Position numbers and translations under genes: made by a program. Under the pieces are notes generated by a model. That model made no database searches, was not told the DNA's origin, and saw only the letters and a list, made by a program, of their open reading frames with translations. This document shows, in pieces, positions 22,085 to 31,245 of a DNA stretch of 64,000 nucleotides (its first letter is position 1; each line of letters begins with the position of its first letter). Source of the stretch: Propionibacteriaceae bacterium UBA6238 (lineage in GTDB: Bacteria > Actinomycetota > Actinomycetes > Propionibacteriales > Propionibacteriaceae); the NCBI GenBank assembly GCA_002441465.1, contig DJWE01000050.1:1-64000 (forward strand), given 5' to 3'.

Positions 22085-23791
22085 CTATCCGCCCAGCGTC
22101 TTGGCGGTCTGCACCGCCTGGTTGACCATCGTCTCGTAGTCGCCAGCGCCTGCGGCCTGGTATTCGGCCACGTACTTCGGCCACCCCGTCTCGATGTCCA
22201 TCTGGCCACCGACGAACGCGGCCAGGTACCGGTTCGAGATCTCGGCGAGCTTGGCCTGGATCTTGGCCGCCTTCTCGTCGAGCACCATCTGGTTGTAGTA
22301 GTCGGGCAGGGTCACCACGACCTTGTCGACGAAGGTGTCGATCACCGACTGGGACGCCTGGAGCAGTTCCTTGTCCTGATCGGTGGCCCACAGGCTGGAG
22401 TGATCGACCGGGTTGCGAACCGCCTCGAACCAGTCCTTGGTCTGGAGCTCGGTCATCATCGACGCGGTGGAGAACACGTAGTCGAACCAGACGTACTGGC
22501 CGCGTCCGTCCGAGGTCCCGTAGGCCTTGTTGATCTTGTCCCACGCCCCGTCGATGTAGCTGGGCTGGCCGTCGGAGCCGGCGTTGAAGGTGAGGCCCTC
22601 GACGCCTTGGAAGATCGTGGTCTGGCCTTGCTCACTGGCGATGTACTCCAGGAGATCCACGACGCGCTCGGGGTTCTTCACGGTGGCTGGGACCACCCAG
22701 AAGGCGCCGATCGGAGCCGAGAACTGGTAGATCTGGGGGTAGCCCGCGCTGCCCTGCAAGGCCACGCCCTGGGTCAGGTCGGTCACCTTCGCGGTCTTGG
22801 GGTTGGCTTCCTTCCAGGCCGTCTTCCAGAAGTCCCGGAACTGCCCGGCATAGCCGAAGCCGAAGTTGACCGAGGCGATCTTGCTGAGGCCGAAGTTGGC
22901 GTAGGCATCGTCGAAGTCGCCCTTGACGCCCACACCGCTGTCCAGCGCGTTGTCCTTGTACATCGCTGCGAGCTGCTGGACGACGGCCTTGCTCTGGTCC
23001 GAGGTCGTGGTGAGCTTCCACTGATCGTCACCGGTCTTCACGAAGCCGGAGAAGGTGTTGCTCGCCGGCGGCGCGATCGACGTGCCCTGCGGCAATGCGA
23101 TGGTCGAATCGATCTCGCTCCAGTTGGTGAGCTTGTCGTTGCGCGGCCACCAACCGGCGACGCCGCTCTTCGCCGCGGCCTCGGTGAAGGTCACGAACTG
23201 GTCGACGGTCTGGGGCACCGCGCCGCCGTTCACCTTGTCCAGGATCGCCTGGTTGTAGACGGGGACGCCGGCGAAGGAGGGATGCGGCAGGCCAGAGACG
23301 GAGTAGATCCCGTAGGCCACGCTGGGGTCACCGGCGTAGAGCTTGTTGTAGGCCTGGTATTGAGTCGAGGCGAAGATCTTGGCCAGCACCGGGTAGCGGG
23401 TGGGGTCGGCGTTCACGACCTTGGCCAGATCCAGCAGGGCGCCGTCCTTGGCCCAGGACTGGAACTTGTCCACGCTCCAGGTCGGGAAGATGTCCGGAGA
23501 GGTGCCGGCTGCGAGCTCGGTGCTCATCCGGTCCTCGAAACCCTCGGCGCCGGTGTCGTACTTCAAGGTGATCCCGACAGCGGATTCGATCGCCTTCTTG
23601 ATCGGATCGCTCGCGAGACCGGACGCGTCGTCGAGGCTGTTCCCAAACTGAGCGAATGTGATCGTCACGTTGTCCCGTGCGCCGCTCGCGCTCGGGGCGT
23701 TCGAGGCGCTTCCTCCTGTCGAACACGCCGCGAGGCTCGTGGAGAGCATCCCGACGATCACGACTGTCATCCACCGTGCTGCCTTGTGCAT
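22085..23791 (-). CDS. ABC transporter solute-binding lipoprotein (family 1, LplA-like)
   Basis: A 568-residue extracellular sugar-binding protein anchored by lipid. The signal peptide ends in the lipobox SLAAC (C23), followed by a Gly/Ser linker. The size and the region PTWSVDKFQSWAKDGALLDL fit the large binding proteins that work with LplB/YtcP permeases on oligosaccharides. The permease genes are encoded directly upstream on the same strand. No ATPase gene is in this cluster, so a shared MsmX-type ATPase elsewhere is expected. A 120-bp gap upstream contains candidate operator motifs. Confidence 0.9.
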   Translation of the reverse strand: MHKAARWMTVVIVGMLSTSLAACSTGGSASNAPSASGARDNVTITFAQFGNSLDDASGLASDPIKKAIESAVGITLKYDTGAEGFEDRMSTELAAGTSPDIFPTWSVDKFQSWAKDGALLDLAKVVNADPTRYPVLAKIFASTQYQAYNKLYAGDPSVAYGIYSVSGLPHPSFAGVPVYNQAILDKVNGGAVPQTVDQFVTFTEAAAKSGVAGWWPRNDKLTNWSEIDSTIALPQGTSIAPPASNTFSGFVKTGDDQWKLTTTSDQSKAVVQQLAAMYKDNALDSGVGVKGDFDDAYANFGLSKIASVNFGFGYAGQFRDFWKTAWKEANPKTAKVTDLTQGVALQGSAGYPQIYQFSAPIGAFWVVPATVKNPERVVDLLEYIASEQGQTTIFQGVEGLTFNAGSDGQPSYIDGAWDKINKAYGTSDGRGQYVWFDYVFSTASMMTELQTKDWFEAVRNPVDHSSLWATDQDKELLQASQSVIDTFVDKVVVTLPDYYNQMVLDEKAAKIQAKLAEISNRYLAAFVGGQMDIETGWPKYVAEYQAAGAGDYETMVNQAVQTAKTLGG

Positions 23792-23846
23792 GCAGTGCTC
23801 CTTGTCGTGCCGTGCTGTGGTGTTTGTTTGGTTGTTTGAGCTTCCG

Positions 23847-23890
23847 TAACGATCAGAGATGATCGATCATGCGGTTCTTCAATCATGTTC
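23847..23890. promoter_or_regulatory. candidate operator region upstream of the solute-binding protein gene
   Basis: The gap between the permease and binding-protein genes holds TAACGATCA at 23847-23855, the 12-bp palindrome ATGATCGATCAT at 23859-23870, and TTCAATCATGTTC at 23878-23890. The last element matches AACAATCATGTTG upstream of the DeoR gene (27203-27215) and AACAGTCATGTTG in the 36.3-kb divergent promoter. TAACGATCA also recurs there. A shared operator, perhaps for the DeoR regulator, is inference. Confidence 0.45.
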
Positions 23891-23912
23891 TATCACATGG
23901 CGTCGGGATGTG

Positions 23913-24857
23913 TCACTCCTTCAGAGCCCCGAGCATCATGCCTTTGGCGAAGAAGCGCTGCAGGAACGGGTAGACCATGATGATCGGAAGCATCGCGATC
24001 ACGATGGTCGCCATCCTCAGCCCGATCGGGGGCAGCACCGGCAGCCCGCTGCCGACGGCCTGGTTGCGGATCTGGTTCATCATCGAGGGGTCGACGAGGG
24101 TCCGGCGCAGGACCCAGGCGAAGGGCTGGAGCTCGGGAACCTTCGAGACGAACATCATGTAGCTGTAGAAGTCGTTCCAGTGGTTCACCGCGATGAACAG
24201 CGCGACGGCGGCGAGCATCGGCTTGGCCGTCGGCAAGATGATCTGGAAGAAGGTCCGGATCTCGCCCGCTCCGTCGATCATCGCCGCCTCCTCCAGCTCC
24301 TTGGGCGCGGCATAGGCGAAGTAATTGCGCATGATGATGAAGTAGAAGACGCTCAGCACCTGTGGCAGCACCATCACCCAGAAGGTCTGCAGCATGCCGA
24401 GGTCGCGGTACAGCATGTACTCGGGGATCAGACCGCCGGAGAAGAGCAGGGTGAAGACCACCAAGGCGTTGATCGCGGTCATCCCGGGCAAGTGCTTCTT
24501 GGAGACCGCGTAGGCCATCATCGAGGTCACCACCACCGACAGTGCCGTGCCCAGCACGGTCTTGGCGACCGAGATGAACAACGCGTTGGCGAATGCCTCG
24601 GTGGAGAAGACGGCGACGTAGTACTGGAAGTCGACCGTCTGTGGGAACCACAGCATGAGCTTGGTCTGGATGAACTCGCTGTACGGCGTGATCGAAGCGA
24701 GGAACACGTACCACATCGGGTAGAAGCAGACGAGCGCGAACGTGACGGTGAAGAACACCACGAAGACGTCGAAGAGGTTGAACCGCAGCCGCCGGCGGCG
24801 ACGCAAGCGGGGACGGGGACGGGCGGGGGCGGGGGCGTCGACGGTCTGGGTTTGCAT
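23913..24857 (-). CDS. carbohydrate ABC transporter permease (YtcP/LplC-like)
   Basis: A 314-residue inner-membrane permease with six predicted helices after an arginine/proline-rich cytosolic head. The EAA loop that docks the ATPase reads ELEEAAMIDGAGE (about residues 190-202). Conserved ends, including FAKGMMLGALKE at the C terminus, are typical of the LplC group. It is encoded ten bases after the partner permease and before the binding protein. Together the three would import an oligosaccharide. Confidence 0.9.
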   Translation of the reverse strand: MQTQTVDAPAPARPRPRLRRRRRLRFNLFDVFVVFFTVTFALVCFYPMWYVFLASITPYSEFIQTKLMLWFPQTVDFQYYVAVFSTEAFANALFISVAKTVLGTALSVVVTSMMAYAVSKKHLPGMTAINALVVFTLLFSGGLIPEYMLYRDLGMLQTFWVMVLPQVLSVFYFIIMRNYFAYAAPKELEEAAMIDGAGEIRTFFQIILPTAKPMLAAVALFIAVNHWNDFYSYMMFVSKVPELQPFAWVLRRTLVDPSMMNQIRNQAVGSGLPVLPPIGLRMATIVIAMLPIIMVYPFLQRFFAKGMMLGALKE

Positions 24858-24867
24858 GCGGACGCTC

Positions 24868-25869
24868 CTAGAAGATGCCCATGACGTCGAGCTTCTCGAC
24901 GATCCGGTTGGCGAAGACGATGATGATCAATCCGGCCACGTTGAACAGCAGGTTCACCGCTGTCGACAGCTCGAAGTTGCCGCCGCCCCCGAGGCTCATT
25001 CGGTAGATGTAGGTGGAGAGCACGTCGCCGGTGCTGTACACGAAGCTGGAGTACAGGTTGTAGACCTGGTCGAAGTTCGACTGGAACAGCGTGGCCAGCT
25101 GGAGAATCAGCAGGACGACGATGCTGGGCATGATTCGCGGCAAGGTGATGTGGCGCATCATCTGGATCCGGTTCGCCCCGTCGATCGCCGCGCTCTCGTA
25201 GAGCGCCGGATCGGCACTCGCGATGGCGGCGAGGTAGATGATCGAGCTGTAGCCGGCGGTCTTGATGATGTTCGACACCACCAGGACCGGCTGGAAGAGT
25301 TCCGGCGTCCGGAGGAAGTCGACCTCCTTCAGCCCGGCCCCGGCCAGGATCGTGTTGATCACTCCGCCGTCGCTCGAGGTGGAAAGGAAGGCTCCGATCA
25401 GGCCGGCAAACACGACCCAGGAGAGGAAGTAGGGCAGGTAGACCAGGGTCTGGACGCCCGACTTCAGCCAGCGCAGCCGCAACTCGTTGATCAGCAGGGC
25501 CAGCAGGATATTGAAGGTGAACCCGAACAGCAGGTTCCAGACGTTGATCATGATGGTGTTCTGCAACGCGGTCCAGAAGACCGGGTCGGCCGCCATCTCC
25601 CGGAAGTTGTCCAAGCCCACCCACGGGCTGCCCCACACCCCCTTGGACACGCTGAAGTTCTTGAAGGCGAGCTGGATGCCGTACATGGGTCCATAGCTGA
25701 ACACCAGCAAGAACACCAGTCCCGGCAGCGCCAGCATGTAGGTGAACCAGTGTTTTCGTACCGTCCGGCGCCATCCCCCGCCGCGCCCTCCCCCGGCCCG
25801 GGCCGGAACCGGATCGGCCGGCACCGCAGGCGTGCCGACCGGGGATTTGGGTACGTCGAGCGCTGTCAT
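24868..25869 (-). CDS. carbohydrate ABC transporter permease (LplB-like)
   Basis: A 333-residue permease with six predicted helices. The EAA loop reads LYESAAIDGANRIQMMRHI. The cytosolic N terminus is proline- and glycine-rich. The ATG at 25869 gives the expected short N terminus; 28 further in-frame codons upstream have no family resemblance. It is the first gene of the importer operon and is divergent from the Gfo/Idh/MocA dehydrogenase gene across a 170-bp promoter region. Confidence 0.9.
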   Translation of the reverse strand: MTALDVPKSPVGTPAVPADPVPARAGGGRGGGWRRTVRKHWFTYMLALPGLVFLLVFSYGPMYGIQLAFKNFSVSKGVWGSPWVGLDNFREMAADPVFWTALQNTIMINVWNLLFGFTFNILLALLINELRLRWLKSGVQTLVYLPYFLSWVVFAGLIGAFLSTSSDGGVINTILAGAGLKEVDFLRTPELFQPVLVVSNIIKTAGYSSIIYLAAIASADPALYESAAIDGANRIQMMRHITLPRIMPSIVVLLILQLATLFQSNFDQVYNLYSSFVYSTGDVLSTYIYRMSLGGGGNFELSTAVNLLFNVAGLIIIVFANRIVEKLDVMGIF

Positions 25870-26039
25870 GCGTCCCTCCACTTCGCCCGTAGCACAGGCG
25901 TCCAGATGACGGATAGTGATGACTTTAGCCTCCCTTTGGGCAATTACCATCATTTTCGCTCACTGGGATCCTAGGATGGAGTCACCGGACCGGTGCCCAG
26001 GCCAGGTCCCGCGTCGCCCACGACCAAGAGGAGACCGTC
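25870..26039. promoter_or_regulatory. divergent promoter region between importer operon and dehydrogenase gene
   Basis: This 170-bp gap contains an A/T-richer core (about 25910-25955, including GGGCAATTACCATCATTTTC) that stands out from the surrounding GC-rich sequence. No perfect palindrome was found. It must drive the importer operon leftward and the Gfo/Idh/MocA gene rightward; AAGAGGAG at about 26027-26034 serves the latter. Confidence 0.4.
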
Positions 26040-27194
26040 ATGCCACTCAGCGTCGGACTGATCGGATTCGGCAACCGAGCGCTGCTCGGCACCGTGGTGG
26101 ACGAGCACCCCAGAGCCCGGGTGAGCGCGGTGCAGGATCCCGATCCGGCCGCTCGGGAGCGGGCAGGTCTCGCCTTCCCGGACGCCCTGGTCACCGCGGA
26201 CCTGGACACGCTGCTGGACAGCGGAGTCGACGCCGTCCTCGTCTTGAGCCCGGACCACACCCACGAGGAGATCGCCATCAGCTGCCTGCAGCGCGGCGTG
26301 GCGGTGTTCTGCGAGAAACCGCTGGCCATCACCACAGCCGGAGCGGATCGCATCCTCGACGTGGCCGCCAAGACGGAGGCTCCGCTCTACGTCGGCCACA
26401 ACATGCGTCATCTCCCCATGGTGCTGACCATGCGCGAACTGATCAACTCCGGTGAGATCGGTGAGGTCGAGGCCGTCTGGTGCCGGCACTTCGTCGGCAA
26501 CGGCGGTGACTACTACTTCAAGGACTGGCACGCAGAGCGACGCAACACCACCGGACTGCTGCTGCAGAAGGGAGCCCACGACCTCGACGTGATCCATTGG
26601 CTGGCCGGCGCACCGTCGGTCCGGGTGACCGCGATCGGGAAGCTGGCGCTCTATGGGGGATTGGATCGAACCGGACGCTCCGGCCAGCGCGCCTCCGACG
26701 TCGCAGAACCCGACGTGTGGCCACCGAGCAACCTGGCCAACCTCAACCCGGTGATCGACGTCGAGGACATCTCGATGATGCTGATGCAGCTCGGCAACGG
26801 CGTGCTGGCCAGCTACCAGCAGTGCCATTTCACCCCCGACTACTGGCGCAACTACACCGTGATCGGCAGTCGCGGCCGGATCGAGAACGTCGGCGACATG
26901 GACGACGGCGAGGTTCTGCTCTGGAACCGCCGCCATGCAGGTTTCGCCGAACCCGACCGCCGCGTCCGGTTCCGTACCGGTGCCGGGACGCACGGCGGCG
27001 CCGACCGCTCGCTGATCGACGAGTTCATCCGCTACGTCGCCGATGGCGCACCGACCGCGACCTCACCGCTGGCTGCCCGGGACGCGGTCGCGGCCGGTGA
27101 GGCGGCTACGCGCTCGCTGCGCAGCGGCGGGATTCCCCAGGACGTCCCCGCGGCTGCACCCGGGGTGCAGAGAGCCTTCACCTCTCGCGGCTAA
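26040..27194 (+). CDS. Gfo/Idh/MocA-family dehydrogenase
   Basis: A 384-residue NAD(P)-dependent sugar or inositol oxidoreductase. The N-terminal Rossmann motif is GLIGFGNRA at 6-14, and VFCEKPLAI near 89-97 carries the conserved E-K-P. QKGAHDLDVIHWLAG (about 179-193) holds the D-x-x-H pair typical of the active site. These enzymes often interconvert hydroxyl and keto groups, making the keto sugars used by DegT aminotransferases. The gene stands directly opposite the importer operon, 120 bases upstream of the DeoR regulator gene. Confidence 0.88.
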   Translation: MPLSVGLIGFGNRALLGTVVDEHPRARVSAVQDPDPAARERAGLAFPDALVTADLDTLLDSGVDAVLVLSPDHTHEEIAISCLQRGVAVFCEKPLAITTAGADRILDVAAKTEAPLYVGHNMRHLPMVLTMRELINSGEIGEVEAVWCRHFVGNGGDYYFKDWHAERRNTTGLLLQKGAHDLDVIHWLAGAPSVRVTAIGKLALYGGLDRTGRSGQRASDVAEPDVWPPSNLANLNPVIDVEDISMMLMQLGNGVLASYQQCHFTPDYWRNYTVIGSRGRIENVGDMDDGEVLLWNRRHAGFAEPDRRVRFRTGAGTHGGADRSLIDEFIRYVADGAPTATSPLAARDAVAAGEAATRSLRSGGIPQDVPAAAPGVQRAFTSRG

Positions 27195-27202
27195 CAACCA
27201 CC

Positions 27203-27230
27203 AACAATCATGTTGCGCTCACAGGTGAGC
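27203..27230. promoter_or_regulatory. candidate operator upstream of the DeoR regulator gene
   Basis: AACAATCATGTTG at 27203-27215 contains the inverted repeat CAACA-TGTTG and is followed by the 6-bp inverted repeat GCTCAC-AG-GTGAGC at 27217-27230. The first element recurs near 23.88 and 36.29 kb. Autoregulation by the adjacent DeoR protein is a reasonable inference. Confidence 0.45.
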
Positions 27231-27317
27231 TCACGTCCCCTATCCTGTCCTCAACACTTCGTCCGAACCACCCCAGCGAATCCGGCTCGTACGGCGCCGT
27301 ACATTGAAAGAGGACAC

Positions 27318-28106
27318 GTGAACCGACCACTGCGACTCGCGTCACTGCTGGAACTGCTCGCCGAGCGCGGCCAGCTCCAGGTGGACGAGATTGTCGAGCA
27401 GATGAAGGTGTCCCCGGCCACCGCGCGCCGGGACCTGGACACCCTGGCCGCACAGCAGCTGCTCGCGCGCACGCGCGGAGGAGCCCTGTCGCTCGAAGTC
27501 GCCTACGACCTGCCGATCCGCTACAAGACCGAGCAGAACGCCGAGCAGAAGCGCGCCATCGCCGCCGCGGCGAGCGCGCTCGTTTCTCGCGACCAGGTCG
27601 TCGGGCTGTGCGGCGGAACCACGAGCACCGCCATCGCCGAGGCGCTGGGCGCGCGTCCCGACCTCACCGAGCAGCAGGGCGGGCCTTCGCTCACCGTCGT
27701 GACCAATGCGGTGAACATCGCCTCCCAGCTGGCGATGCGCCCGCACATCAAGACCGTGCTCACCGGCGGCGTGCTCAACCCGCGTTCCTACGAGCTGGTC
27801 GGCCCGTTCGCCGAAGTCACCCTCCGGGAGCTGACCATCGACATCGCCTTCATCGGAGCCAACGGCGTCGACCCCGAGCTCGGGCCGACCGTGCACGACG
27901 AGAACGAGGCCAAGGTGAACTCCCTGATGGCCCGCAGAGCCGCGCGCGCCGTGATCGTCGCAGACTCCAGCAAGATCGGACGCCGAGCCTTCGCGTCCAT
28001 GAACCTTGCCTACTCCCGGACGGCCCTGATCACCGATTCCGGCATCACCGCCGAGCAGCGGCAGCGGCTCATCGAGGCCGGCGTCGAGCTGATCGTCGCG
28101 GACTGA
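27318..28106 (+). CDS. DeoR/GlpR-family sugar-phosphate-responsive repressor (AgaR-like)
   Basis: A 262-residue regulator. An N-terminal DeoR helix-turn-helix (residues 3-57, VSPATARRDLDTLAAQQLL) precedes a sensor domain of the isomerase/CoA-transferase fold that binds phosphorylated sugars (VGLCGGTTSTAIAEAL, VLTGG, GANGVD). The GTG start follows GAAAGAGGA. AgaR, GatR and GlpR belong to this family, and genes for N-acetyl-amino-sugar-6-phosphate metabolism follow downstream, so an amino-sugar phosphate is a likely effector. A hairpin follows the stop. Confidence 0.88.
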   Translation: MNRPLRLASLLELLAERGQLQVDEIVEQMKVSPATARRDLDTLAAQQLLARTRGGALSLEVAYDLPIRYKTEQNAEQKRAIAAAASALVSRDQVVGLCGGTTSTAIAEALGARPDLTEQQGGPSLTVVTNAVNIASQLAMRPHIKTVLTGGVLNPRSYELVGPFAEVTLRELTIDIAFIGANGVDPELGPTVHDENEAKVNSLMARRAARAVIVADSSKIGRRAFASMNLAYSRTALITDSGITAEQRQRLIEAGVELIVAD

Positions 28107-28139
28107 CCCGAGCACCGCAGGGCGCGCCCGCCCGACCCG

Positions 28140-28170
28140 GCCGTCCCACGACCGCCGTGGCCGGGACGGC
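28140..28170. terminator. hairpin between convergent genes
   Basis: GCCGTCCC at 28140-28147 and GGGACGGC at 28163-28170 form an 8-bp GC stem between the deoR-type gene and the convergent hydroxyacid dehydrogenase gene. No T-run follows on either strand, so termination is a positional inference. Confidence 0.45.
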
Positions 28171-28182
28171 TGCTGGTGCAGC

Positions 28183-29244
28183 TCAATAGAACTCGACCGG
28201 ATCGACCACGTTGAGCAGGGGCCGGCGATCGCGCCAACGGTGCAGGTTCTCCAGGAACAGCTCGGCGATCCGACTCTCCTCGCCTTCGTCGAGGGCTGCG
28301 GTGTGCGGGCTGAGCAGCACCCGCGGATCGGCCCACAGCGGGCTGTCCGAGGGCAGGGGTTCCTGCTCGAACACGTCCAGCGCGGCGAACCCCACCTGGC
28401 CGCTCGCCAACGCGGCGACCAGGGCCGACTCGTCGACGACACTGCCCCTGCCCACGTTGACCAGGACAGCGCCGCGAGGCAGCAGCGCCAGCAACTCTGC
28501 GTCGACCAGGTGGGTCGTGGCGTCCGTCCCGGGGAGCGCGCAGATCAGCGCATCGACGGCGGGCAACGCCTCGGGGAGATCTGCCACGGGCAACGTCCGC
28601 GTGAACGGCGCCACCACCGCTTCCGGACGACGAGCGCAGCCCCACACGGACGCCCCGCAGGCGGTGAACAGCTCCGCCACCCGGGTGCCGATCCCGCCGG
28701 TGCCCAGCACCAGCACCGTGGCGCCACGCAGCTGACGCGTCACAGTCCGCTCGGGCCAGTGGCGCGCCGCCTTGTCCGCCGTCCAGCGCGGGAGCCCCTT
28801 CAGGCCGGCCAGGACGCCGAGGAGCGCGAACTCGGCCAGCGAATGCCCGTGCACCCCGGCGGAGGTGGTCACCACGAGCGACGCCAGGCGCTCCGCGGGC
28901 AGGTCGGCTGCGCGCAACTGCGCTCCACCGCCGGCAGCCATGGTGTGCACCCACCGCAGGCCCGGATTGGCCACCGCCGTGCGGCGCAGCGCCGCGGGAG
29001 AGGTGTCCGGGATGCCGAAGAGGATCTCCGCCCCGTCCACGATGGCCTCGAATCGCGCCTGGGCCGCCCGGCTGCGAGAGAATCCCGGCGGACCGGCGTA
29101 GTCCCCGGTGAACCGTCGAGCCGGCAGCAGCTCCGGCTCCCACCCCCAGTCGACATCGGGCTCGGCCGCGCGCAGGTGCTCCATCACGCTCTCCGCGACC
29201 GGTACAGCCACCACGATCCGTTCGGTTCCGGGTGCCACGCCCAC
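28183..29244 (-). CDS. D-isomer-specific 2-hydroxyacid dehydrogenase
   Basis: A 353-residue NAD(P)-dependent dehydrogenase. The nucleotide motif GTGGIGTRVAELF lies near residues 180-192, NVGRGSVVDESAL near 264, and LLSPHTAAL near 314 carries the catalytic histidine. The family oxidises or reduces D-2-hydroxyacids, including glyoxylate, 3-phosphoglycerate and sugar acids. Transcribed alone, convergent with the DeoR gene and divergent from the SIS gene. A link to sugar-acid metabolism comes only from the location. Confidence 0.85.
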   Translation of the reverse strand: MGVAPGTERIVVAVPVAESVMEHLRAAEPDVDWGWEPELLPARRFTGDYAGPPGFSRSRAAQARFEAIVDGAEILFGIPDTSPAALRRTAVANPGLRWVHTMAAGGGAQLRAADLPAERLASLVVTTSAGVHGHSLAEFALLGVLAGLKGLPRWTADKAARHWPERTVTRQLRGATVLVLGTGGIGTRVAELFTACGASVWGCARRPEAVVAPFTRTLPVADLPEALPAVDALICALPGTDATTHLVDAELLALLPRGAVLVNVGRGSVVDESALVAALASGQVGFAALDVFEQEPLPSDSPLWADPRVLLSPHTAALDEGEESRIAELFLENLHRWRDRRPLLNVVDPVEFY

Positions 29245-29322
29245 TCACTCCCCTGTCATCTATGTGCTCGAAAGACGCGCGTGAATGATTGGACAGGCAT
29301 CCGATCAACCACTTATAGTCAT

Positions 29323-29370
29323 TCTAGATGCAAGATCGATCTAGATAGGGTAGGTAGGTACAAGATCAAT
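29323..29370. promoter_or_regulatory. candidate operator upstream of the amino-sugar operon
   Basis: An inverted repeat TCTAGAT (29323-29329) and ATCTAGA (29339-29345), with the inner palindrome AGATCGATCT at 29333-29342, lies just before the SIS gene. The block CAAGATCGAT at 29331-29340 is repeated as CAAGATCAAT at 29361-29370, across the start codon. A regulatory role is likely from position; the cognate protein is unknown. Confidence 0.45.
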
Positions 29371-30280
29371 GACCGCTTCGATCAGTGTTGACTCGGCGCC
29401 CGGCCACTACGCCGCGGCCGAGATCGCGAGTCAGCCCGAATGCTGGCAGCGCGCCGCTCAACTGACCGGCCACTTCGATCTGTTCCGCCGTCCGGGCCAG
29501 AAGGTGGCCATCGCCGGCTGCGGCACCTCGTGGTTCGTGGCGCAGTCCATCGCGGCCCTCCGGGAGAGCGGCGGCTACGGCGTCACCGATGCGTTCGCGG
29601 CCTCGGAGGCCCGCCTGGACGGTCGGGACTACGACGCGCTGATCGCGCTCAGCCGCTCAGGCACGACGACCGAGGTCGAGGCGCTGCTCGCCGCGGCCCC
29701 GGCAGGTGTGCGCAAGGTCGCCGTCGTCTCGGACGCCTCCTCTCCGGTCGCACAGCTCGCCGACGAGGTCATCGAGCTGTCCTTCGCCGACGAGAAGTCG
29801 GTCGTCCAGACCCGCTTCGCCACCACGACCGTCGCCCTCGCCATGGCGGCCTTCGGCCTCGACCTCGACGCGGCCATCGCCGACACCGTCGCTGCGGCCG
29901 AGATTCCGCTGCCGCAGCACCTGATCGACACCGAACAGGTGGTCTTCCTCGGATCGGGCTGGACGGTGGGACTGGTCCACGAGGCGGCCCTCAAGCTGCG
30001 TGAGGCATCCCAGTCCTGGACTGAGGCATACCCGGCCATGGAGTACCGGCACGGCCCGATGAGCCTGGCTGCCCCCGGACGCACGGTGTGGATCTTCGGC
30101 CCCGCTCCGGACGGGCTGGTCGAGGAGATCCGCCAGATCGGCGGCACCGTGATCAGCACCTCGGCGCACCCGCTGAGCCAGCTCGTCGCCGCCCAGCGGC
30201 TGGCCCTGGCCCGGGCCGATGCCCGCGGACTGGACGCCGACACTCCTCGGAACCTGGTGCGGTCGATCATCCTCTCGTGA
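29369..30280 (+). CDS. SIS-domain amino-sugar-phosphate isomerase/deaminase (AgaS/GlmS-like)
   Basis: A 303-residue protein with two SIS domains, each binding a sugar phosphate: GCGTSWFVAQSIAAL near 50-64 with SRSGTTTEVEALL near 95, and GSGWTVGLVHEAALKLREAS near 195. EYRHGPMSL matches the isomerase domain of glucosamine synthase. It lacks the glutaminase domain, as in AgaS, which converts galactosamine-6-phosphate to tagatose-6-phosphate and ammonia. It overlaps the ROK kinase gene by GTGA. A glucosamine-6-phosphate deaminase role is the alternative. Confidence 0.82.
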   Translation: MTASISVDSAPGHYAAAEIASQPECWQRAAQLTGHFDLFRRPGQKVAIAGCGTSWFVAQSIAALRESGGYGVTDAFAASEARLDGRDYDALIALSRSGTTTEVEALLAAAPAGVRKVAVVSDASSPVAQLADEVIELSFADEKSVVQTRFATTTVALAMAAFGLDLDAAIADTVAAAEIPLPQHLIDTEQVVFLGSGWTVGLVHEAALKLREASQSWTEAYPAMEYRHGPMSLAAPGRTVWIFGPAPDGLVEEIRQIGGTVISTSAHPLSQLVAAQRLALARADARGLDADTPRNLVRSIILS

Positions 30281-31245
30281 CTGCGCACGCGCCCGCCACG
30301 ACCCTCGGGCCCGGCCCGGCGGTCTTGGCGATCGACGTCGGCGGCACCCAGGTCAAGGCCGCCCTCCTCGACGAGGACGGCCGGCTCCAGGGGGTCACCC
30401 GGCACTCGACCCCACGCTCGGGCGTCGATCCCGGGGGAGCCGTGATCGACGCGGCCGTCGAACTCCTCGACGCCGCGCGCCGTGCCGGTGCGCCGATCGC
30501 CGCGCTCGGCATGACCGTCCCCGGAATCGTGGACGAGACCCGCGGCGTGGGCGTGCGCTCGACCAATCTCGGCTGGCAGGAGTACCCGTTCGGCGAACTG
30601 CTCGCCGAACGGAGCGGACTGCCGAGCGTGGTCGTCCACGACGTCCGCGCCGCCGCGGAGGCGGAGGCCAGGCTCGGCGCGGCCCGAGGCATCGACGACG
30701 TGGCCGTGGTCACCATCGGGACGGGCATCGCCGCAGCCCTGCGCATCGGCGGACGCGCCTACACCGGACGCGGGTACGCCGGCGAACTCGGTCACATCGT
30801 CGTCGATCCGTCCGGCCCGCCGTGCGCCTGCGGACGCGTCGGCTGCGTGGAGGCGATCGGCTCCGCCGCAGCCCTCGTGCGGCGCTATCGCGAGCGTGGC
30901 GATCACCCGGTCAATGACGCCGCGGACGTCCTGCGGCGCCGCCAGCTCCACGATCCGGTGGCCGTGGCGGTCTGGGATTCCGCGCTGGCCGCGCTGGGCG
31001 CCGGATTGGCCGTGCTCACCTCGATCATGGCCCCACAGGCGATCGTCGTGGGCGGGGGGCTCTCCGAGGCCGGAGCCGTCCTGTTCGACCCACTCCGCGC
31101 GGAACTCGACGCTCGTTGTGCCGGGCTTTGGGTGCCCCGGCTGCTCCGCGCCGAGCTCGGCCAGGACGCCGGCACCTGGGGCGCGGCGATTCTGGCCCGA
31201 GCGACTCTGACCCCGGCTCCGACAAAGAGGAACACTGATGCCTGA
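30277..31245 (+). CDS. ROK-family amino-sugar kinase
   Basis: A 322-residue sugar kinase. The ATP-binding start is AIDVGGTQVKAALLDEDG, and the zinc site typical of ROK enzymes is CACGRVGCVE near residue 183. No helix-turn-helix precedes it, so it is a kinase and not an Nag-type repressor. Start is GTG, overlapping the SIS gene stop; its own stop overlaps the deacetylase gene by eight bases. N-acetyl-glucosamine, -galactosamine or -mannosamine are plausible substrates, giving the 6-phosphate for the next enzyme. Confidence 0.87.
   Translation: MTAHAPATTLGPGPAVLAIDVGGTQVKAALLDEDGRLQGVTRHSTPRSGVDPGGAVIDAAVELLDAARRAGAPIAALGMTVPGIVDETRGVGVRSTNLGWQEYPFGELLAERSGLPSVVVHDVRAAAEAEARLGAARGIDDVAVVTIGTGIAAALRIGGRAYTGRGYAGELGHIVVDPSGPPCACGRVGCVEAIGSAAALVRRYRERGDHPVNDAADVLRRRQLHDPVAVAVWDSALAALGAGLAVLTSIMAPQAIVVGGGLSEAGAVLFDPLRAELDARCAGLWVPRLLRAELGQDAGTWGAAILARATLTPAPTKRNTDA

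Noticed and set aside
20798..23839. Very long plus-strand open frame (over 1000 codons) opposite the propeller and binding-protein genes
   Set aside because: It is the antisense shadow of well-supported genes in GC-rich DNA; its product is rich in Arg, Gly, Val and His with no family features.
29323..29345. DasR-type operator before the amino-sugar operon
   Set aside because: It contains TCTAGA words but not the flanking pattern of DasR sites, and no GntR-family gene is present in the window.
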